A stretch of 64,000 nt of DNA, taken from assembly GCA_964470375.1 (NCBI GenBank), contig CAYYCP010000005.1, forward strand, positions 7,675 through 71,674, read 5' to 3'. Both the position numbers and the translations under genes were made by a program. The stretch is from CAYNQK01 sp964470375. GTDB taxonomy: Bacteria > Spirochaetota > Spirochaetia > Treponematales > JBGSOB01. Within the stretch, counting starts at the first letter, position 1; every line of letters begins with the position of its first letter. Below are positions 24,891 to 35,200 of this stretch, one piece after another. The notes beneath the pieces were generated by a model. It was not told where the DNA came from. It worked only from the letters and a program-made list of their open reading frames with translations, and made no database searches.

Positions 24891-25086
24891 TCTTCCCTCC
24901 TTGCCTCATCGACTTCATGAAGTGGTTCTTCAGGGTTTGAGCCTGGCGCGCAGGCACAGGGCCTTGCGCGCCCATCGGCGCAGGAAGACGATGCCGATAA
25001 TGCAGGGCACGGTGGCGATCAGGAATTACACGGCAGCGCCTCTTGTCTCTGGATCAGCGCCGGCCTGGGTCTCATTCCTCCTTCCG

Positions 25087-26403
25087 TCATCCGGCCCCCT
25101 GGTCCCCGGGCAGCTTAGACAAGAGAACCTTGTCTATGCGCCTATCGTCCATGTCTACGACCTCGAAGCGCCAGCCCCCGCGCTCGAAGACGTCGCCGGC
25201 CCTGGGGATAGATCCCAAGCTCTCGAGCACGAAACCTGCCAGGGTATGGTAGTCGCGCGCCTCGGGGAAGAAGCCGGGCATGCCGGCCTCATCCTCCAGG
25301 ATGTCCAGGCTCATGAGGCCGTCCACCAGGAGGCTGCCGTCGGCTCGTTTGACCAACTGAGGCTCGTCTTGGGCGCGCGAATGCGAGAGCTCGCCCACGA
25401 TCTCCTCCACCAGGTCGCGTAGGCTGACGGATCCCTGCAGGCCACCGTACTCGTCCAGCACAAACAAAGTCATGGCCTCGTGATTGCGGAACGACTCGAA
25501 GACCTTGAGGGCGGTCATGGTCTCGGGGATGAAGGAGGGCGGATCCATGTGGGCCGCCAGGCCCCTGTAGCCGCCATCCAGGAATGCCAGGAGGAGACTG
25601 CGCACTTTCACCACGCCGACCAGATTATCCAGACCGCCGCGGCATACCGGGAAGGCCGTCAGCTCAGGGTGCTCGCGCAGGGCCCGCTTGATCGTCTCAA
25701 CGTCCGCGTCGGCCTCCAGCCAGGCCATGTCGGACCTGTGCACGGCGAAATTCGAGACCCGCCGGTCGCCCAGGTAGAGGACGCTCTCGACCATATCGTG
25801 CTCGCGCTTTTCCAGTGCCCCGCTGCGCGTACCCTCTCGGATCATGATGCGAATTTCTTCCTCGGTCACGGCCGGATCGCCTGTGCGCTTGATCCTGAGG
25901 ATCCGCAGGGCTAAGCGGGTAGAGGCTGAAAGGAGCATCTCCAGGGGCTTAAAGACTATGCCCAGGGCGCGGATATAGGGCGTGACCCAAGCCGCGATAC
26001 TCTCCGGCGATGACAGGGCGATCTGTTTGGGAACCAGCTCTCCCACCACGATGGAGAAGAAGGTGATTAGCAGGACCACCAGGCCCATGCTAAGGGGTTC
26101 GGCGTAGGGGGCCAGCCAGGGTATCGCTCGGAGGCCGGCCGCAATGGCCCGGGCGATGGTTACCCCTCCGAAGGCGCCCGAAAGGATACCCACCAGGGTG
26201 ATGCCTATCTGGATGGTGGAGAGGAAAGAAGAAGGATTCTCGGATACCTCAAGGGCCCGCTTATAGTTCTTGCGGCCGGCCTCGGCCTTGGCTTTGAGGC
26301 GGGCCCGCCGTGATGATACAACGGCCATCTCGGCCATGGACAGGAAACCGTTCAGGGCTACCAGGAGGACGATGATGATGACGTCGCGGAGGCCTATGCC
26401 CAT
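25087..26403 (-). CDS. CNNM/CorC (HlyC-type) transporter protein
   Basis: A 438-residue membrane protein. The N-terminal CNNM (DUF21) domain has several helices and the family start (IIIVLLVALNGFLSMAEMAVVSSRRARLK). It is followed by two CBS domains (near 215-340; LTAFPVCRGGLDNLVGVVKVRSLL and TLFVLDEYGGLQGSVSLRDLVEEIVGEL) and a C-terminal CorC_HlyC domain (DYHTLAGFVLESLGSIPRAGD). The family is implicated in magnesium/divalent cation transport or homeostasis; the haemolysin label is historical. CorA and an Na/Pi symporter lie upstream on the same strand. The mRNA is probably leaderless (TGCTAGAAT, 7 bases, ATG). Confidence 0.88.
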   Translation of the reverse strand: MGIGLRDVIIIVLLVALNGFLSMAEMAVVSSRRARLKAKAEAGRKNYKRALEVSENPSSFLSTIQIGITLVGILSGAFGGVTIARAIAAGLRAIPWLAPYAEPLSMGLVVLLITFFSIVVGELVPKQIALSSPESIAAWVTPYIRALGIVFKPLEMLLSASTRLALRILRIKRTGDPAVTEEEIRIMIREGTRSGALEKREHDMVESVLYLGDRRVSNFAVHRSDMAWLEADADVETIKRALREHPELTAFPVCRGGLDNLVGVVKVRSLLLAFLDGGYRGLAAHMDPPSFIPETMTALKVFESFRNHEAMTLFVLDEYGGLQGSVSLRDLVEEIVGELSHSRAQDEPQLVKRADGSLLVDGLMSLDILEDEAGMPGFFPEARDYHTLAGFVLESLGSIPRAGDVFERGGWRFEVVDMDDRRIDKVLLSKLPGDQGAG

Positions 26404-26410
26404 GTTCGGT

Positions 26411-26419
26411 ATTCTAGCA
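26411..26419 (-). promoter_or_regulatory. Extended -10 of the CNNM gene (leaderless type)
   Basis: TG-C-TAGAAT on the minus strand (26419-26411), 7 bases before ATG 26403 and with no RBS in between (ACCGAAC). Confidence 0.55.
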
Positions 26420-26490
26420 TATCAGTCGCCGATGCCGGAGGTTTACCTCCGGGAAGACGAAACGGAAACCGGGGCCGGCTTAATGAAGGC

Positions 26491-28167
26491 TTACCTCATT
26501 TCCCGCAAAGCCTCGGACACGGCGAAGGCGAAGTCTCCTATCTTTTCGACGTGGCGCACCACGTCGATGAACATGAGCTCGGCCTTGACGTCCGCGCCGG
26601 CTTTCAAGTGCCGCCTGGATAGTTTGCGCAGCTCGACGCGCGAATCGTTGATAGCGTTTTCGAACTGCTCCGCACGGCGGAGGCCCTCGTCGTTGATGCC
26701 GGACGCGGCGTTATCCCGCACGAAGTCCAGGAAATCGCGCACCAGCTTGGTATACGGCGCAAGGGCCTCGGATTCCGCGGATCCGAACTTGATGCGCTTA
26801 GCGACCGATTTATCCAGGATGATGGCCAGGTTGAGGCAGCTGTCTGTGATGTTCTCCAGCTCTGTGACCACGCGCAGCATAGCCCGGATGCTCTCGCGGG
26901 TCGGCTCGGCCACGTCCTGCTCGGCCACCGAGAGGAGGAAGCGGGTCAGCCCCTCGCGCATGCTGTCTGCGTATTCCTCCCAGGCCATGAAGCGCTTGGT
27001 TTCTGGCTCGAGGTCTTTGGGAGGATCTTGGCGCAGCTCGCAGTAGCGGCCGAACATCTGCCCCACCATCTCCGCCATGTGGCCGATCTCCGTACGCGCT
27101 TGGACAAGGTTAAGCTCGGGCGAGCGAACCAAGGGCTTGATCTCGTAGACTTTCTTTATCTCGATCATTTCGCTCTTTTTGTCCTTGACCAGCCAGACCA
27201 GGAATCTAGCGTATTGCCTGGTGAGGGGAAGGAGGACCAGAGTGTTCGCCGTGTTGAAGAGGGTATGCAGCATGGCTATGTGGGCGCCCGCGGTCGTGGC
27301 GTTGATCGGCCCCGGAATCGTGAGATCCACCAGCCTGATGAAGGGGCGGATCAGAATAGCGACCCAGAGGGTGCCCAGGACGTTGAAGAAGAGGTGGGCG
27401 AAGGCGGCCCGGCGGGCGTTGGTGTTCGTCCTGAGCGACACGAGGAAGGAATCGAAGCATGTGCCGATATTCGCGCCCAGGGTGATAGCGGCCGCCATCT
27501 CGAATGGGATGATGTCCTTTGACGCCAGTCCGATGACTATGGCGATGGTGGCGCTGGAGGCGTTGATCAGCATGGTGAAGACAGTTCCCACTAGGACGCT
27601 CACGGCGATCGCCAAGGCCCCTTTGCCCGCGAAATCATGGAGGAAGACGAGGGCCTCTCCGGTAGGATTGGGGATGGCCTCGGCCAGGAATTCCAGGCCC
27701 AGGAAGATGAGGGCGAAGCCCATCAGTCCCTCGCCATAGCTGCGCAAGCTGCCGCGCGAACCCTTGGTGAGGCTGAGGAAGTAGCCGATACCGAATACCG
27801 GGACGGCAAGGATGACGATGGAGAATTTCTTCAGCCCCACCGCGGCTATGATCCAGCCCGTCAGGGTGGTGCCGATGTTGGAGCCCATGATGACGCCTAT
27901 GGACTGAACCAGGCTGAGGAGGCCGGCGTTGACGAAAGAGACGACCATGACCGTGGTGGCCGAGGATGACTGGAGGAGGACGGTCACGATGACCCCGGTC
28001 AGCACGCCCACGAAGCGGTTGCGGGTCATCAGGTTGACTGCCCGTTGCAGCCTGTCCCCCGCGGCGCGCTGGATACCGTCCGAGCTGAGCTGCATCCCGT
28101 ACATGAAGAGCGCCAGGGCGCCGGCCAGCTTGAAGCATATCCAGACTATGCTACCGAAGAGTCCCAT
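26491..28167 (-). CDS. Na+/phosphate symporter (NptA type) with PhoU-like C-terminus
   Basis: A 558-residue inner-membrane transporter. Two inverted repeats each carry the substrate motif: QSSSATTVMVVSFVNAG (near 65) and NASSATIAIVIGLA (near 200). About eight to ten helices are followed by a ~220-residue cytoplasmic helical PhoU-like domain (RTEIGHMAEMVGQMFGRY, ELENITDSCLNLAI, VRHVEKIGDFAFAVSE). It imports phosphate with sodium. ATG 28167 has GGAGG upstream. It follows corA by 54 bases in the same direction. An internal TACAAT at 28209-28204 could give it a separate promoter. Confidence 0.92.
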   Translation of the reverse strand: MGLFGSIVWICFKLAGALALFMYGMQLSSDGIQRAAGDRLQRAVNLMTRNRFVGVLTGVIVTVLLQSSSATTVMVVSFVNAGLLSLVQSIGVIMGSNIGTTLTGWIIAAVGLKKFSIVILAVPVFGIGYFLSLTKGSRGSLRSYGEGLMGFALIFLGLEFLAEAIPNPTGEALVFLHDFAGKGALAIAVSVLVGTVFTMLINASSATIAIVIGLASKDIIPFEMAAAITLGANIGTCFDSFLVSLRTNTNARRAAFAHLFFNVLGTLWVAILIRPFIRLVDLTIPGPINATTAGAHIAMLHTLFNTANTLVLLPLTRQYARFLVWLVKDKKSEMIEIKKVYEIKPLVRSPELNLVQARTEIGHMAEMVGQMFGRYCELRQDPPKDLEPETKRFMAWEEYADSMREGLTRFLLSVAEQDVAEPTRESIRAMLRVVTELENITDSCLNLAIILDKSVAKRIKFGSAESEALAPYTKLVRDFLDFVRDNAASGINDEGLRRAEQFENAINDSRVELRKLSRRHLKAGADVKAELMFIDVVRHVEKIGDFAFAVSEALREMR

Positions 28168-28221
28168 CGTCGCCTCCGAGAGTACGGGTGATTCCTGCCG
28201 GTGATTGTACGGGATTTCTCG

Positions 28222-29427
28222 TCATTTTTCCATCAGTGCACCCTGTATGGCGGTCTTGCGCGGGGCGCTTACGCCCTTGCGCGTCCGTTTTGCTGACGAT
28301 TCCTGGGCTGATGCCGGATCGTCCGCAGGGCGCTTGGCCGTTGTCATGAGCGCCCGCTTCTGTTTCGCCTTCGCCGAAATTGGCGCGGCTTGAGGCAGAC
28401 CGGCCGATTGCGGCCCATTGATGGGGGGATGCTCTTGCTGGATCCCTGCATTTCTCGGGTTGGTTACGGCCTGTTGGGTGGTGCCGCGGATCGGCTTGCG
28501 CTTGTTCGGGCGGTCCCTCAGGAGCAGGGCGCTCATTCCCCCCAAGACAGCGCTTACACCGATGATGATTCCGAGGGCTTCGGGTTCATTTTGGAGGGGC
28601 AGCGGCACGTTCATTCCGAAGATGCTGACCACCAGGGTCGGGATCATCAGCACGATGGATATGATGGTCAGGCGCTTCATGACCATGTTGAGGTTGTTTG
28701 AAATCACCGAGGCGAAGGCGTCCATAGTGCCGGTGAGGATGTCGGAGTAGATGTTGGCCATCTCGATGGCCTGGCGGTTGTCCGTCACCACGTCCTCGTG
28801 CAGGTCGCTCTCCTCCTCGCGGAAGCGCAGGGCCCGGGCCAGCTTGAGCTTGTCGATGACGATCTCGTTTGAGCGCAGGGAGGTGGTGAAGAAGACCAGG
28901 GATTTCTGGAGCGACAGGAGCTGGACCAGCTCGTTGTTCTTGACCGAGCGTTGCAGGTCGCGCTCGATGGCGGTGGTCCGGCGGTTGATTTCTTTGAGAT
29001 AGCGCAGGTAGACCATGGCGCCGCGGCCTATCAGGTGCAGGACGAAGGAAGCCCGGTTGCGCGGGTCGAAATTCCGGACGCGGTTGCTGGCCAGGTCGGC
29101 CAGGCTGTCAGAGTCCGCCTGGCAGATGGTGATGATGCGATCTGCCATGAGGAAGATGCCTACCGGGACGGTGAAGAATGCCACTTCCTGGCGCGGGTCG
29201 TAGACGGGCAGGCGTACAACCAGCATGGTGTAATCGTCTTCTTTTTCCACGCGTGGCTGTTCGTCCAGGTCCAGGATATCCTGGAGGTGGTCGGGCAGGA
29301 TATGGTAATCGGATTCGAAAAGAGAAAGCTCTTCTTTGGTGACGTTACGCGCGTCGATCCAGCAATTCTCGCCGGCTTCCATGGTGGGCGTGATGCGGCC
29401 GCCCTCGCGCTTCCAGATCTGGATCAT
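28222..29427 (-). CDS. corA: CorA-family Mg2+/Co2+ channel with long basic C-terminal tail
   Basis: A 401-residue pentameric divalent-cation channel. It has a cytoplasmic N-domain, a long stalk helix, a pore helix ending with the signature GMN (FGMNVPLP) and a last helix (LGIIIGVSAVLGGMSALLL). CorA normally ends within ~10 residues of the last helix. Here ~85 more residues follow, very rich in Lys, Arg, Ala and Pro (KAKQKRALMTTAKR, SAKRTRKGVSAPRK). The tail would face the cytoplasm and could bind nucleic acid or phosphate; no domain is recognised. ATG 29427 was chosen because AAGGGGG precedes it and CorA homology begins there. It has a ~365-base untranslated region upstream. Confidence 0.88.
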   Translation of the reverse strand: MIQIWKREGGRITPTMEAGENCWIDARNVTKEELSLFESDYHILPDHLQDILDLDEQPRVEKEDDYTMLVVRLPVYDPRQEVAFFTVPVGIFLMADRIITICQADSDSLADLASNRVRNFDPRNRASFVLHLIGRGAMVYLRYLKEINRRTTAIERDLQRSVKNNELVQLLSLQKSLVFFTTSLRSNEIVIDKLKLARALRFREEESDLHEDVVTDNRQAIEMANIYSDILTGTMDAFASVISNNLNMVMKRLTIISIVLMIPTLVVSIFGMNVPLPLQNEPEALGIIIGVSAVLGGMSALLLRDRPNKRKPIRGTTQQAVTNPRNAGIQQEHPPINGPQSAGLPQAAPISAKAKQKRALMTTAKRPADDPASAQESSAKRTRKGVSAPRKTAIQGALMEK

Positions 29428-29792
29428 TTGAACCCCCTTCGGGGCGGGCCCCCCGCGGGGTACAGGTCTATAGCCAGATGAGGACGCGTTCGGGGCGGTG
29501 CGCAGGGCCGTGAATGGCCGGACGCACGGTCTCGATCGATTCCGCTCTAGCGGGGAACCTCGCCAGCGGGGGGCTCGCTTATGTGTGGATGGGCCGTTGG
29601 GCATCTACTACCGTCTGACGGCATTACCCGGACCTCCCCCTTCGCGGACTACGCTCCCCCTTACGGGCGAGTGGCGGGACGCCCCTTTGTAGCACGTATG
29701 CCCTTGAGGGGCAAGCCCGTGGAACGGAGGCCCGGGCCATGGATTCGGGGCTCGGTCGGGAACAGCCACCCGAGAGGTGGGGCAGGGCCGGC
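29428..29792 (-). other. 365-base non-coding leader upstream of corA
   Basis: No convincing gene on either strand. Read on the minus strand, the region is GC-rich. It has two copies of AAGGGGGAG (within 29635-29665) and ends in CCCC-GAA-GGGGG, which pairs the corA ribosome-binding site into a small hairpin next to the start. I looked for M-box, ydaO and yybP-ykoY cores and found no convincing match. A cation-sensing leader remains possible. Confidence 0.4.
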
Positions 29793-32225
29793 TCAGCGCG
29801 CGTCGAGTATCGTAAATTTCAAGTCGATGGACAGGCCCTCCCCGTCCACCAGGGTGAGGACGTGGGGGCCGGGATCCGCCAGCATGCCCATGCTGTGGGG
29901 TTCGCGGGTGGCGCCGAGGTAGGTGCTGTCAAGGTGCCAATAGATTATGGCGCGCGGATCCCGGTGGACGGCTTCGGCCACCATGCGGCCGCGGCTCCCG
30001 TCGAGCTCCCTGGGTATGTAGACCTGGCTGCCGGGTTGGGGGTAGATGAGGCCGATGGGAAGGTCCCCCTCCTCGCGCCGGGCCCCCGGCTTGTAGGGCG
30101 GCAGGGGCCGGTAATCCGCGTTGGCCCGGCGGTAGTACCACTCCATAGCAGGGGGCAGGACGAACCAGGGCAGGTTCAGTATCGGGGCCCCGCCCTCCAG
30201 GGCGGCGTCGGTGCGGTAGGAGCCGCTGGCGTCCAGGTGAGCGGTGATGCAGTAGGGGCAGGGTTCGGGAAGATGGGCGCCGGCGGGGATAAGGGTGCGG
30301 CTCCGCTTGCCGCAATGGGGACCCGGGGGATAGCCCGAATAGGCGCAGATCTCGACCTCTTTCAGGTCGAGGAGGGGCTTATCGAACCAGGCCGAGTCCG
30401 GCAGAAAGCCGAAGGCGGCGAAGAGGAGAGGGGCCGCAGCGGCCGTGCCGGCCAGCTCGGGACGGGCCTGCCCGTCGGCGTTGCCTACCCAGACTCCCAC
30501 GGTGTAGCGGGCCGTCACGCCTATCGCCCAAGCGTCGCGGTTGCCCTGGCTGGTTCCGGTTTTCCAGGCGATTTTCTCCGATGAGGAGAATTCCTCCCAG
30601 TTCTCGGCCGCCCCGGGGCGCTGGACGCGGAGGAGGGCGTCCAGGGTGAGGTAGGCCGCGCCCCGCGAGTACTTGTTTCGGCCCCGCGCCGGGGCTTTCC
30701 CGTCGGCTGTCCCATCGGCCCTGATGCAGAGGGGGCGATAGGGCAGTTCTTCTCCGGCAGCGTTGCGCGCCAGCCCCGCGTACATGGCAGTCAGCTCCCA
30801 GAGCTTGCCCTCGGCCCCGCCTATGATGAGGGGCAGGCCGTAGTCGGCCGCGTCGCGGAAGAGGGTGCTCATGCCCAGATCCTTGAGGTCGCCGTAGAAG
30901 CGGTCCAGGCTGTATTCGCGCAGGAGCCTGATGGCCGGGATGTTGAGGGATCGGGCCAGGGCCATGTAGGCCGGGACGGCCCCGCGGAATCCATGCCCGG
31001 CGTTCTCCGGTGCGAAGCCCGGGTACTTGGTGGGGATGTCGGCCACCAGGCGCTCGGGCAGGAGCTGCCCGTCGTCCAGCATGCCGGCGTAGAGGAAGGG
31101 CTTGAGGAGGCTGCCTGTGGACCGGGGTTCCTGGATGATGTCCACGTAGCCCCCAGGGGCGCTGTCCTCCTCAGGCGCGTTGCCGACGTAAGCCAGAACT
31201 CGGCCTGAGGCGTTCTCCGCGATGATCAGGGCTGCGTTGCGTACCAGGTTGGCCCTCATGACGCTCAGGTGCTGGCGTACAAGCTCAGATGCCTGGGCTT
31301 GGATTTCGCGGTCCAGGCTTGACCTAAATAGGTGGCCATCGACGGGACCGAAGACGCCTTTCTTTATGGAGGAGAGAAGATGAGGAGCCAGGCGCGGGAT
31401 GGGGTAGGGCTCGGGCGGTAGGCTCTCGGCCAGGACCAGGCCGAGGGTGGCTTGGTCCATGGCCCCGGCATCCGCCAGGCGACGCAGGAGGCGGTTGCGC
31501 TTGGCCAGGAGGAGGTCCCGGTTTTTATCCAAACGCATCAGTGAGGGCGAGTTGGGCAGGATAGCCAGGGTGGCCGACTCGGCCCAACTCAGGTCCTCTG
31601 GCCGGCGGCCGAAATAACGCCATGATGCAGCCTCCATGCCCACCACGTTGCCGCCGAAGGGGGCGTGGGTGGCGAAGGTCCTGAGAATCCAGGCCTTGTC
31701 ATGGAGGAGCTCCAGCTTCAGGGCCACCGCCATCTCCAGGAGCTTACGCCATACCGTACGGTTCGAGGGACCCAGTCCGATGCGGGCCGCCTGCATGCTG
31801 ATGGTGCTGCCCCCGCTGAACACCCCGCCCTGGCTCAGGTTGAGCCAGGCCGCGCGGGCTATGGCGAGGGGGTCTATGCCAGGGTGCCGGTAGAAGCGCT
31901 TGTCCTCGAAGATCAGGAGGGCTTTCTCGAATTTTTCCGGGAGGGGGCCCATGGGCGGGAAGGACCATTCTTCATTGTCTGAGATCTGTGCCCCGAGGAG
32001 GAGACCGTTCCTGTCCGTGAGCACGAGGGAGTAGTCTTCCTTGAAGATGTGGGTCGGGATGGCCAGGTAGAGGGCCAGCCATAGGAGGCAGCCCAGGAGG
32101 GGCAGGTAGTCCCGGGGTCTTCGGAACGATGGCAGGATGGCTTTCCAAGGAAGGGCCCGTAGGATGAGCCCGGCCTTCTTCCCTGAAACGGAAGGCCGGG
32201 CTCTACAGAACTTATTTTTCAACAT
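29793..32225 (-). CDS. pbpC: Penicillin-binding protein 1C
   Basis: An 810-residue bifunctional peptidoglycan synthase. One N-terminal helix (YLPLLGCLLWLALYLAIP) is followed by the GT51 glycosyltransferase (FEDKRFYRHPGIDPLAIARAAW, GGSTISMQAARI). The transpeptidase has SxxK in STGSLLKP, SxN in ARSLNIPAI and KTGTSQGNRDAWAIG, and there is a C-terminal BiPBP_C domain with paired Cys (YSGYPPGPHCGKRS, PEPCPYC). ATG 32225 is used because nothing later before the helix fits; GTG 32231 is an alternative and no RBS is seen. It follows the alpha-2-macroglobulin gene by 30 bases, the known A2M-PBP1C partnership thought to guard and repair the cell wall. Confidence 0.92.
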   Translation of the reverse strand: MLKNKFCRARPSVSGKKAGLILRALPWKAILPSFRRPRDYLPLLGCLLWLALYLAIPTHIFKEDYSLVLTDRNGLLLGAQISDNEEWSFPPMGPLPEKFEKALLIFEDKRFYRHPGIDPLAIARAAWLNLSQGGVFSGGSTISMQAARIGLGPSNRTVWRKLLEMAVALKLELLHDKAWILRTFATHAPFGGNVVGMEAASWRYFGRRPEDLSWAESATLAILPNSPSLMRLDKNRDLLLAKRNRLLRRLADAGAMDQATLGLVLAESLPPEPYPIPRLAPHLLSSIKKGVFGPVDGHLFRSSLDREIQAQASELVRQHLSVMRANLVRNAALIIAENASGRVLAYVGNAPEEDSAPGGYVDIIQEPRSTGSLLKPFLYAGMLDDGQLLPERLVADIPTKYPGFAPENAGHGFRGAVPAYMALARSLNIPAIRLLREYSLDRFYGDLKDLGMSTLFRDAADYGLPLIIGGAEGKLWELTAMYAGLARNAAGEELPYRPLCIRADGTADGKAPARGRNKYSRGAAYLTLDALLRVQRPGAAENWEEFSSSEKIAWKTGTSQGNRDAWAIGVTARYTVGVWVGNADGQARPELAGTAAAAPLLFAAFGFLPDSAWFDKPLLDLKEVEICAYSGYPPGPHCGKRSRTLIPAGAHLPEPCPYCITAHLDASGSYRTDAALEGGAPILNLPWFVLPPAMEWYYRRANADYRPLPPYKPGARREEGDLPIGLIYPQPGSQVYIPRELDGSRGRMVAEAVHRDPRAIIYWHLDSTYLGATREPHSMGMLADPGPHVLTLVDGEGLSIDLKFTILDAR
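32166..32203. repeat. Perfect 13-bp inverted repeat inside the first codons of pbpC
   Basis: GAGCCCGGCCTTC (32166-32178) and GAAGGCCGGGCTC (32191-32203) with a 12-base loop. It covers codons 8-20 of pbpC, where the encoded residues (RARPSVSGKKAGL) are not conserved. There is no U-run. It may limit translation or partial read-through from the A2M gene. Confidence 0.6.
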
Positions 32226-32255
32226 GCACACGAGCTGATGCCGGCCGCATTCATC

Positions 32256-35200
32256 TCATTCGGTAGGTTCGCTGGCCTTGACTTCGATCCATTTCCCGGC
32301 CGTGGCCGCGCCGATGCTGGCGTCGTACATGGCTTCCGCCTTGGATTGGGGCAGGTAGAACTTGCCCGCGTAGGCGGCCGTCAGCATGAACTTGAGGGTC
32401 TTGCGGCTCTCCGCCTTCAGGCTGAAGAAGGTGTACACGCGGTCGTCGCGGATGTCCTGGTACTCGAAGCCCTTGTCCTTGTCCTGGACCCAGCCCTCGA
32501 AGCGCGGATTGGTGATCTCCCAGCCCGAGGGGACGATGTACTCCATGGCCAGCTCCTGGTAATCCCGACCCTTGGCCGGATTGACCACGGTGAGCTCGGC
32601 TATGATATCCGTGCCCTGGGGCAGCGAGTCGACTGCCAAGCTGGAGCCGTCCTTATCGTGATAATTGACGAAAAGCTGGAGCCCATTGGAGAAGGCCTTC
32701 TCCCCGCCTAGGCCGGGCTGTCCCTTGACGATGAGGCGCAGGTATACGGGGCTCTGGGAATCGTTCTTGATCTTGAGTGTGCGCGACAACCCCTTGTCCG
32801 CGATCGGCAGCTCCTGGAGGGCCAGGAAGGCCCCGCTGGAAAGACTTCCGGAGCGTCCTTCCCATTCGTAGGATAATGAAATCGCGCCGCCGTCCGAGTT
32901 CTTGCCCAAGTACTTGCCTATCACCACCAGGCTGTAGGCCAGGGTCTGGGTGCTATACCAGGAATCTGAAGATAGGCGCTTTGAGATGTCGGAGATGAGG
33001 GGCATGGCCAATTCCGTGCTGCCGCTCTCCAGGAAGCCCTCCGCCAGGACGGCCATGTCGCGGGTGTCCGAGCCGTAGGTGTAGTCCAGCTCCTTGTAGG
33101 GAGTGATGACGGGGATCTTGTTTCCCACCAGGCGCATGGCAGCATCCTTCTGGCCCGCCAGGGCGTAGGCTCCGGCCAGCTTGAATTTTTCGGGATCGGC
33201 CAGGTTGCTGCGCTCGCGCAGGCGGTTCATCGCGCCCAGGTCCGGCTGTCCGGCCAGGGCCAAGTCGTAGAGGGCGTAGGCTTGGACGTAGTCGGACCTG
33301 TCTTGGTTCCAGTTGCCCGTCCCGACCTGAGCCCTGAGGTAGGAGAGGATGGAGTCGATCAGGTAGGAGGGCACCTGGTATCCGAGATTGCGGGCCTCAA
33401 GGAGGAAGTGGGCCGCGTAGGTCGTGCCCCAGGCGCTGGCTTGGCCGCCGCCCGGCCAGTAGCTCAGGCCGCCCGACCAGGTCAGGAAGAGCCTCAGGCG
33501 GTTGATGCCGTCCTGCACGTTCTTGCGAACGGCGGCCAGTTGTTCCTCATCGAGCTTCACGACCTTGTCCAGGTAGAGTTGGGGAAAAACCGATGAGGTG
33601 GTCTGCTCTATGCACCCGTAGGGATAGTGTATGAGGAAGTCAAGGCGCCGTTCCAGGTCCAGGGGCTCTAAGGTGGAGGCCTCAAGCTTAACGGAGTTGC
33701 TGCCGGGCAGGCCGATCAGGCTCACCGGGATGTCACGCTTCTCGGAGGGCTTGAGCAGGAAGCTCTGAGCCCGTGTCACGGCCGCGTTGGGCGATCTCAC
33801 ATCGATCTCGATCTTCTGCCCCGAGGTGACCTTGCCGGACACGGCCGTCACCTCCGCCTCGGCTATCCCCAGCATGCCGGTGGAGGCCACCTCGAAGGTC
33901 ACCAACTGGTCTCCACTCTTCACGAATTTCACGGTCTTCTTGGACTCGCTCATGACCTTGAGCCGGTCATTGGTCTTGAGGCTGACGTCAATGGACTTGA
34001 TACCGTCCTCCAGGGCGAAGACGGTCACGGGCAGGGACAGCGATTCGGATACCGACATGACCCGCGGCAGGGTGGCGTAGACCATGACCGGCTTCTTGAC
34101 CGGCACGCTCTTCTCGGCGAAGCCGTAGGCCATCTCGTTGCCGGCCACAAGCATCACCCGCACCGCCCCCACGTACTGGGGCATGGATATCTCATGGCTG
34201 GCGCTCTTGCCCGCGTCCAGGCTGAAGGGGCCCAGGAAGCGCACCATGGGCGGGAAACGATTGGCCTTGCGGCCCTCGGCCTGGCCGCCCTCCTCGCCGC
34301 CGCCCACCGCCAGGAGCCTCTCAAGGTTGCCGCCGTAAGGCGCCGCCACGAAGCCGTAGATGTCGTTGACGGTCACGGCCAGGGCGTCGCGTCTGAAGAA
34401 GTGGGCCCGCGGGTCGGGGGTGACGAAATGGGTGATGTTGAGGAGGCCCTCGTCCACCACCGCCAGGGTGTAGGTCATGGATCGGCCTTCCTTCTCGGAG
34501 ACGGTGATGCGGGCCTTGCCGTTGGGCTCGTAGGAATCCGAGGTGGCCAGGGCCGGGGAAAGCTTGGTGGCCGGATCCTCGACCATTATCGGTAGGACGC
34601 CGAACATGCGTATGGGCCTGTCGTTGGATGTCTGCCCGTGGGGCTGGATGAGGGAGGCCCGCACGTACACGTTGGGCGTCATGGCGGCCGTGAGCTTGAG
34701 CTCGTAGATCGTATTGCCGGCCTTAGTCTGGATCCACTCCGTGGAGATGAGCCGACCATTGTTCTCAACGGATACCAGGGCGCGGCCGCCCTCGGAAGAG
34801 GGCAGGGTGATGCGGGCGGTTTCGCCAACCTTGTAGGCTTTCTTGTCAGAGGAGAAGACCAGGATGTTGGCAGCCTCGCCGCCGCCCTCGGAGGAAGAGA
34901 AATTCCAGCCGGGCCAGCGCATGTAGAAGATCTTGCCCGTACTGTGCCCTCCGGCGGTGTCCGTCACCTTGACGTAGAAGCGGCCCCAGCGGCGGTATTT
35001 GGACTTGAAGCTCCATTTGGCCAAGCCCTTGGAGACTTTCACCGTCGCCTCCTCCACCCGGTCGTAGTAGTCGCTGTCCATGTAGTCGGCCGCTTCTTCC
35101 TCGTACATGTCCCACCACCAGCGCCAGCCGATCTGGTAGACGGAGACCTGAAGCTCCCCGTCGATGGGCTTGCCGGCCGGGTCCAGGAGGGCCAGTCTGA

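Noticed and set aside
24891..25086. Small hydrophobic frame between the GNAT and CNNM genes (residues like VPCIIGIVFLRRW on the minus strand)
   Set aside because: No start codon with RBS and a stop directly upstream; at best a remnant of a lost small membrane protein.
29428..29792. M-box or yybP-ykoY riboswitch before corA
   Set aside because: Some GGGGAG-like pieces are present, but neither conserved loop pair of either class could be placed.
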